A stretch of DNA of 64,000 bases, from positions 124,001 through 188,000 of the forward strand of contig NZ_PXXX01000009.1 of the NCBI RefSeq assembly GCF_003367505.1, written 5' to 3'. Below are positions 59,665-64,000 of the stretch, piece by piece. The translations under genes were made by a program, and so were the position numbers. The notes beneath the pieces are model-generated. The model was not told the DNA's origin. It made no database searches and saw only the letters and a list, made by a program, of their open reading frames with translations. The first letter of the stretch is position 1. Every line of letters starts with the position of its first letter. The DNA comes from Lysinibacillus capsici (GTDB taxonomy: Bacteria > Bacillota > Bacilli > Bacillales_A > Planococcaceae).

Positions 59665-60510
59665 CTATTCATAATAGCCTTCCGTTGATTTTCTAAATGA
59701 TTTAAATTGAATAGGATCATGGCCAAACCATACCTGTGAATTTGTTTCATTTGCTAGTCTTCGAATCCGTTCCACTGTTGTATTATAACCTACAGAATCG
59801 TAGATAATGCCTGGTGGCTTGACAGGAGGCCCAAAGCTTTCTGCCGTATAAATGGCATCTGAGGCTAAAATAATGCCACCTGTGTCAGGCATTTGAATAT
59901 GCAAACCTAGCATTCCCCAAGCATGACCACTACCAAAATTTAATACTTGTATCCCTTCAGCTAGTTTTACATGATCCTCGCCACGTTTGATTAAGCGCCA
60001 TTGTAGATTGTTTTTAATCCACATATCAATGTCACCCCAAACATAGGCACCGTCTTTCACGTTTCTAGCATATGTTTGTAATGTGCCATTAAACTCATCT
60101 TCCTGTACAATAATTGTGGCATTTGTAAAGAGTTCTAAGCACCCTGCATGGTCGAGATGCAAATGGGAAGCAACAACATATTTGATATCCTCTGGACGAA
60201 CATTTAATTCTTCTAGACGATGATGTAAATAGCATTCTTCTGGCATATTAATAGGAAATGCTTTTTGCGTAAATTCACCCCATCGCCCTTCTGGACCCAT
60301 CGAGTTTGGATTGCATGCAGTATCAAATAGAATTTTGCCTTCTGGATGATCAATCAATACTGTATAAACAGGGAATTCAACAAATTCATTTGGCTGGTTT
60401 GGATGATCGATGGTTGCGGGATTGTGCATCGCAATCATATAATTTTTATCCATTCGCATCGTACCATTGTCCATCACATACAATTTTGGATGTTGTTTAA
60501 TCATTTTCAT
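59665..60510 (-). CDS. Metallo-beta-lactamase-fold lactonase (AHL-lactonase/BlcC-like)
   Basis: The 281-residue protein has the metal motif SHLHLDHAG (H116, H118, D120, H121), a later His in GSGHAWGMLGL, the Asp in ILASDAIY and a terminal GHD. These are hallmarks of AttM/BlcC and AHL lactonases. It may open gamma-butyrolactone or acyl-homoserine lactone rings. In this operon the first is the better guess, because an ADH and an aldehyde dehydrogenase accompany it. ATG start behind GGAGATGG. Confidence 0.85.
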   Translation of the reverse strand: MKMIKQHPKLYVMDNGTMRMDKNYMIAMHNPATIDHPNQPNEFVEFPVYTVLIDHPEGKILFDTACNPNSMGPEGRWGEFTQKAFPINMPEECYLHHRLEELNVRPEDIKYVVASHLHLDHAGCLELFTNATIIVQEDEFNGTLQTYARNVKDGAYVWGDIDMWIKNNLQWRLIKRGEDHVKLAEGIQVLNFGSGHAWGMLGLHIQMPDTGGIILASDAIYTAESFGPPVKPPGIIYDSVGYNTTVERIRRLANETNSQVWFGHDPIQFKSFRKSTEGYYE

Positions 60511-60537
60511 TTTCCCATCTCCATTCGTGATTATTAG

Positions 60538-61959
60538 TTATTGGTTATTCCAAATTACTAGCTTCATTTCCGTCATTTCTTCTAACGCATATTTAATGCC
60601 TTCACGGCCTGTGCCGCTTTCCTTTACACCACCATATGGCATGTGATCTACTCGATAAGTAGGTACATCATTAATGATGACTCCACCAACGTGCAATGCT
60701 TTTGTAGCCTGAAAAGCTGTCTGAATAGAAGGAGTGAAGATGCCTGCCTGTAGGCCATAGTGAGAATTATTGATAGCCGCTATCCCTTCATCAATGGTGG
60801 ATACCGTATTAACGATAACAACAGGTGCAAAAATTTCTTCACAGGATACACGACTCTGTGGCTGAACATTATATAAAACAGTGGGCAATAAAATATGATT
60901 GTCAATGTGACCACCTGTAATTACTTGTGCCCCTTCAGCTACTGCCTCTTTAATCCATTGATAAGCACGCTGTTGTTCAGCTTGTGAAATCATCATAGCA
61001 AGATCTGTTTGATTATCCATTGGATCACCAATTGTAAGCTGCTCTATTTTTTCCTTCAGCCGAATTAAAAATTCCTCCACCATACTTTCCATGACATAGA
61101 TACGTTGTAAAGAAATACAGACTTGACCTTGGTTGGAAAAGGCCCCCATCACAATGCGATCCATAATACGCTCTAGCTGTACCCCTTCATCGATAATTAC
61201 GCCTGCATTGGAACCTAATTCTAAGGTTACTTTCTTCAAGCCTGCACGATTGCGTAGAGAAATCCCTACCGCTGGACTTCCTGTAAACGTTATCATCTTA
61301 ACATTTGGATGTGCTAAAAATGCATCGCCTACTAATTTACCTTGTCCAGTTACAAGATTAAAGGCACCTGCTGGTAAATTTGTTTGCGCCAATAATTTTG
61401 CCAAAAAATGGGCGGATAGCGCTGTTTGTGTGGCAGGTTTCAATACAATCGTATTGCCTGCAGCTAATGCTGGCCCAACTTTGTGTGCTACTAGATTTTG
61501 CGGAAAGTTAAATGGTGTAATCGCTGCCACAACACCGATTGGCTCTCTTAATGTATAAGCAAAGCGCCCCTCTCCATTTTTTGATGCATCCATTGGAACC
61601 ATTTCACCAGTAAGTCGCTTTGCTTCTTCTGCCGCAAATTTATAGGTTTCAACTGTGCGATCAATTTCAGCGTAAGCATACTTTAACGGTTTGGCTGATT
61701 CCATTGCAATGATACTTGCTGCTTCATCTCTATTTTCTGCAAAAAGGGTGGATAACTGCTCTAAAATCTCTGCTCGTTGAAAAGCAGTTAATGCAGCCAT
61801 TTGAGGAGCTGCAGCATGCGCACTTTCAATGGCCTCCTGTACATCTTTTTCAGTGGCCATCGCAAAGTGTGCCAATACCTCTTGTGAATAGGGAGATTGG
61901 ATCTCCATCCATTCAGCAGTCATCTTCCATTCTCCATTAATCCATAAGCCCTTTTTCAA
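60538..61959 (-). CDS. Aldehyde dehydrogenase (succinic-semialdehyde type)
   Basis: The 473-residue ALDH has ITPFNFPQNLVAHKVGPALAAGNTIVLKPA, the NAD motif FTGSPAVG, Glu in LELGSNAGVI and catalytic Cys in FSNQGQVCISLQR. The C-terminal DHMPYGGVKESGTGREG is usual for succinic semialdehyde or lactaldehyde dehydrogenases. It is the first gene of the operon, behind AAGGAGTG. A 19-bp inverted repeat lies just upstream. Confidence 0.92.
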   Translation of the reverse strand: MKKGLWINGEWKMTAEWMEIQSPYSQEVLAHFAMATEKDVQEAIESAHAAAPQMAALTAFQRAEILEQLSTLFAENRDEAASIIAMESAKPLKYAYAEIDRTVETYKFAAEEAKRLTGEMVPMDASKNGEGRFAYTLREPIGVVAAITPFNFPQNLVAHKVGPALAAGNTIVLKPATQTALSAHFLAKLLAQTNLPAGAFNLVTGQGKLVGDAFLAHPNVKMITFTGSPAVGISLRNRAGLKKVTLELGSNAGVIIDEGVQLERIMDRIVMGAFSNQGQVCISLQRIYVMESMVEEFLIRLKEKIEQLTIGDPMDNQTDLAMMISQAEQQRAYQWIKEAVAEGAQVITGGHIDNHILLPTVLYNVQPQSRVSCEEIFAPVVIVNTVSTIDEGIAAINNSHYGLQAGIFTPSIQTAFQATKALHVGGVIINDVPTYRVDHMPYGGVKESGTGREGIKYALEEMTEMKLVIWNNQ

Positions 61960-61982
61960 TCATAATTCACTCCTTTCTTTTT

Positions 61983-62030
61983 ATGGTTACGTATTCATTT
62001 CAGAAAATAAAGAAATGAATACGTAACCAT
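61983..62030. promoter_or_regulatory. Perfect 19-bp inverted repeat before the lactone-degradation operon
   Basis: ATGGTTACGTATTCATTTC (61983-62001) and its exact complement (62012-62030) are separated by 10 bases. There is no T-run beside it. Each arm holds GTTACGTA, a sequence with the central CG of LacI-family operators, so two LacI sites could face each other. A hairpin in the mRNA leader is the alternative. Confidence 0.6.
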
Positions 62031-62038
62031 TTTGGTGT

Positions 62039-62069
62039 AAAAAATAAACTGATGGTCTATCAGTTTATT
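62039..62069 (-). terminator. Terminator of the LacI gene
   Basis: AATAAACTGAT/ATCAGTTTATT stem with a five-base loop and T6 on the minus strand. The LacI stop lies inside it. Confidence 0.87.
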
Positions 62070-63052
62070 TTACACGTTGTATTTCTTGGGAAAATCTTAA
62101 CAGACTCTGTTTGTCTAATGCAAGTACTTTTTTTCTCCATTACCTCAAATAATTTTTCGATAGCAATAAAACCTAAGTTCTCTTCTGATGTTAAACCTAC
62201 AGTTGTTAAGGCAATAGAGTGATGTTTACTAAGCTCTACATTATCAATACCAATGATATTAAAATCTCTCGGAACCTGAAAACCTCTCTCTAAACAAAGA
62301 TTCAATATTTCAATGGCAATGGCATCCGTAGCAGCACAAATAGCTGTTGGTCTTTTTTCGAGTTGTAAAAGCTCTGCAAACGCACGTTCAATATCCATTT
62401 TATTGGTGTTCGTTAAAAAAGTAGGCACTAATTTTGCATCTAGCCCATAATCCTGTAAAGCTTGTTCAAATCCCAGATAGCGTCCATAGAAGGTACTCAT
62501 TTGATGTGGACCCCCTATCCAACATAAAGAGTCATGCCCTAATGATAGGACATGCTTGGTCGCAAGGTAACCTGCTTGAACATTATCAATTTCTACAAAA
62601 TGTCTATTCTCTTTATGCTTACGGTTAAACATAATAAATGGAATAGCTAGTTTTTCTAGTTTATAAAATAAATCATCTTGATACAACATAGAAGACAATA
62701 TAATTGCGTCTGCTTTCGTTTCTAAAACGGCATTGTAGATTGAATTAAGATTATCCTCTGTGCCAAAATAGACATTAACTTTATAGCCACGTGCATTAAC
62801 ATAATTCACGATGGCTGTAGTTGTATCAACAAAAAAAGGGTTGTGTAAGGGCCCCGAAATCAATGTAATAATACCTGTTTTTTTCTGAACAAGCGATCTT
62901 GCTATATCATTTGGCACATAGTTTAGTTCCTCTATCGCCTGCATTACTTTTTCAATTGTTTTTGGCTTTACAAGCTCTGGTGTATTCAATACTCTAGATA
63001 CAGTTGTTTGTGAGACACCAGCATGCTTCGCCACATCTTTTGAAGATACCAA
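62060..63052 (-). CDS. LacI family transcriptional regulator
   Basis: About 330 residues: helix-turn-helix SSKDVAKHAGVSQTTVSRVLNTPELV, hinge LNYVPNDIARSLVQKKTGII, then the sugar-binding fold (ISGPLHNPFFVDTT, FIMFNRKHKEN). The start is taken as TTG 63052, just before VSSKDVAK, preceded by GGGTGG; ATG 63073 and 63070 give a hydrophobic extension unlike the family and no site. It is followed by the lactone-degradation genes, which it probably represses through the inverted repeat. BlcR of Agrobacterium is an IclR type, so regulation would differ. Confidence 0.88.
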   Translation of the reverse strand: MVSSKDVAKHAGVSQTTVSRVLNTPELVKPKTIEKVMQAIEELNYVPNDIARSLVQKKTGIITLISGPLHNPFFVDTTTAIVNYVNARGYKVNVYFGTEDNLNSIYNAVLETKADAIILSSMLYQDDLFYKLEKLAIPFIMFNRKHKENRHFVEIDNVQAGYLATKHVLSLGHDSLCWIGGPHQMSTFYGRYLGFEQALQDYGLDAKLVPTFLTNTNKMDIERAFAELLQLEKRPTAICAATDAIAIEILNLCLERGFQVPRDFNIIGIDNVELSKHHSIALTTVGLTSEENLGFIAIEKLFEVMEKKSTCIRQTESVKIFPRNTTCKIN

Positions 63053-63133
63053 AAAAACCACCCATTTCATCATTGTGAAGCTATATTATATCATCTATAG
63101 AATACTGATTATAGTGATGATTCCTTCTCTACC

Positions 63134-64000
63134 TTAACGCTTTCGCTCATATGGCTTTGCAGCTTCACTCGCTTTAAAGTTATAAACAGGTTTAATAACT
63201 TTGACAATATCTACAGTTTCCCTAATCGCAGAAGTAATTTCTGTCATTGGCTTATAGGCCATTGGTGCCTCATCCAATGTTTCTTCATTGACTGATGTTG
63301 TCCAAATTCCCTGCATCGTATCTTTAAAATCGGCCATATTCAAAGCTTTTTTCGCTGCGCGTCGTGAAAACATGCGTCCTGCTCCATGGGGGGCTGAATA
63401 ATTCCATTCCGCATTGCCTTTCCCTATACAAATCAGAGATCCATCCCGCATATTCATTGGAATAACTAGCTTTTCATCTTTATTTGCACGAACAGCCCCT
63501 TTGCGAAGCGTCATCGTTTCTGTATCGATATAGTTATGAATCGTATCAAACGTATCTGTAAAATGCCAATCCATCTGTTTAGCAATGGTTTCTGCAATGG
63601 TCCAACGATTCATCCGTGCAAATTGCTGTGCAATCTTCATATCATGGATATAATCATGGAAAGCTTCCCCCTCTAAATATGACAAGTCTTTCGGAACGAA
63701 CGGTGTTTGTTCTTTATAGGCTTGTATCATGGATTGAATCTCTTGTTGTCGTCCTTGCTGTTTCATTGCTTCTATTTTTTCTGTCAAATCTTCTCGACGT
63801 AAATTTTCATAAGCTCTTTTTTGATGCCAATTAGCAACCTTTGCCCCTACATAGCGTGACCCCGTATGGATGAGCAAATAGTGCTGATCATCTTCATCTT
63901 TGGCAAGCTCAATAAAATGGTTGCCTCCCCCAAGTGTACCTAATGACAAGTTCGTATAGTCGTCTTTCAAGCCGCTTGCTCGAAATTGTTTACCTTCAAA
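63134..64000 (-). CDS. rtcB: RtcB family RNA ligase (partial, N-terminus outside window)
   Basis: The last 288 residues of an RtcB-type 3'-phosphate RNA splicing ligase. The frame stays open to the window edge, so the apparent TTG start at 63970 is internal. Conserved motifs are GTLGGGNHFIE, HTGSRYVG, HNYIDTE, RKGAVRANKDE, SAPHGAGRMFSR (His of the GMP-binding region) and DEAPMAYK near the end. RtcB joins 2',3'-cyclic phosphate or 3'-phosphate RNA to 5'-OH ends with GTP and Mn2+. No archease or RtcA is visible on this side. Confidence 0.93.
   Translation of the reverse strand, partial: FEGKQFRASGLKDDYTNLSLGTLGGGNHFIELAKDEDDQHYLLIHTGSRYVGAKVANWHQKRAYENLRREDLTEKIEAMKQQGRQQEIQSMIQAYKEQTPFVPKDLSYLEGEAFHDYIHDMKIAQQFARMNRWTIAETIAKQMDWHFTDTFDTIHNYIDTETMTLRKGAVRANKDEKLVIPMNMRDGSLICIGKGNAEWNYSAPHGAGRMFSRRAAKKALNMADFKDTMQGIWTTSVNEETLDEAPMAYKPMTEITSAIRETVDIVKVIKPVYNFKASEAAKPYERKR

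Noticed and set aside
59665-60510. Dedicated quorum-quenching AHL lactonase (AiiA type)
   Set aside because: The motif fits, but the genomic setting with ADH and ALDH favours lactone catabolism; AHL hydrolysis may be a side activity.
63134-63970. A complete gene starting at TTG 63970
   Set aside because: The frame is open to the window edge and RtcB proteins are longer; the gene is simply cut.
1-64000. CRISPR arrays, insertion sequences, prophage, tRNA or rRNA genes
   Set aside because: I looked for regular spaced repeats, transposase motifs, phage gene order and tRNA-like cloverleaf sequences and saw none; this is by eye only.

Overview
The window is a low-GC, densely coding chromosomal segment of a spore-forming Bacillota, most like Lysinibacillus or a near relative (Bacillaceae/Planococcaceae). 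The signs are strong GGAGG ribosome sites, frequent TTG and GTG starts, intrinsic terminators after most operons, GerA-type germination proteins, a SigV/RsiV-type pair, Amj, YfkAB, Ctc/L25 and a yybP-ykoY riboswitch. I see no rRNA, tRNA, CRISPR array, transposase or prophage. Both edges cut genes: an amino-acid ABC binding lipoprotein at the left and rtcB at the right.

Region by region. (1) 1-8.7 kb: a sigma-54 cassette. It holds an operon of two short-chain dehydrogenases, a diverged GcvPA/GcvPB pair and a solute-binding lipoprotein. A textbook -24/-12 promoter precedes it, then its probable AAA+ activator, then rpoN itself in the opposite direction. (2) 8.8-16.6 kb: small hypothetical genes, a CbrC-like protein, a monooxygenase-fold protein, an ArsR-type regulator, an EamA exporter, and a two-component system followed by a membrane-anchored hydrolase. 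(3) 16.6-25 kb: amj, a P-loop kinase, two MFS transporters and the manganese ABC operon. The operon has a MntR-like operator and an unannotated 53-residue membrane ORF in its leader. (4) 25-31.2 kb: TetR/SDR, an SLH protein, LysR with a flavin reductase, a kinase-fold protein and a TspO-family protein. (5) 31.4-35.3 kb: a B12-binding MerR regulator (CarH type), a carotenoid desaturase and a soluble PAS-chemotaxis transducer. Four TGTAYA repeats at exactly 11-bp steps overlap the desaturase promoter, and two more overlap the regulator's own. (6) 35.4-43.3 kb: adenine deaminase, a PNPOx-type stress protein, a YczE-like protein, PadR with DUF2812, Ctc/L25, a YjjG-type nucleotidase and YfkAB. (7) 43.3-47.1 kb: a YtrA-type GntR/ABC operon preceded by four copies of one palindrome, and an orphan transcription unit. 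(8) 47.1-58.4 kb: a luciferase-like monooxygenase, a TauE family exporter, sigV-rsiV, gerAB-gerAA without gerAC, an ABC exporter, a Mn riboswitch with TerC, and ferritin. (9) 58.4-63.1 kb: an iron alcohol dehydrogenase, an AHL-lactonase-like hydrolase, an aldehyde dehydrogenase and a LacI regulator. The enzyme set matches the BlcABC gamma-butyrolactone pathway.

The best candidate for an undescribed system is the sigma-54 cassette. Its GcvP-like proteins keep the fold and PLP lysine but have lost several canonical glycine-decarboxylase motifs, and no gcvT or gcvH lies nearby. An import lipoprotein and two dehydrogenases suggest catabolism of a modified amino acid. Second come the CarH-crtI-chemoreceptor module, whose operator is unusually explicit, and the small ORF inside the manganese-uptake leader. 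All functions are inferred from recognised motifs and context; no database search was possible.
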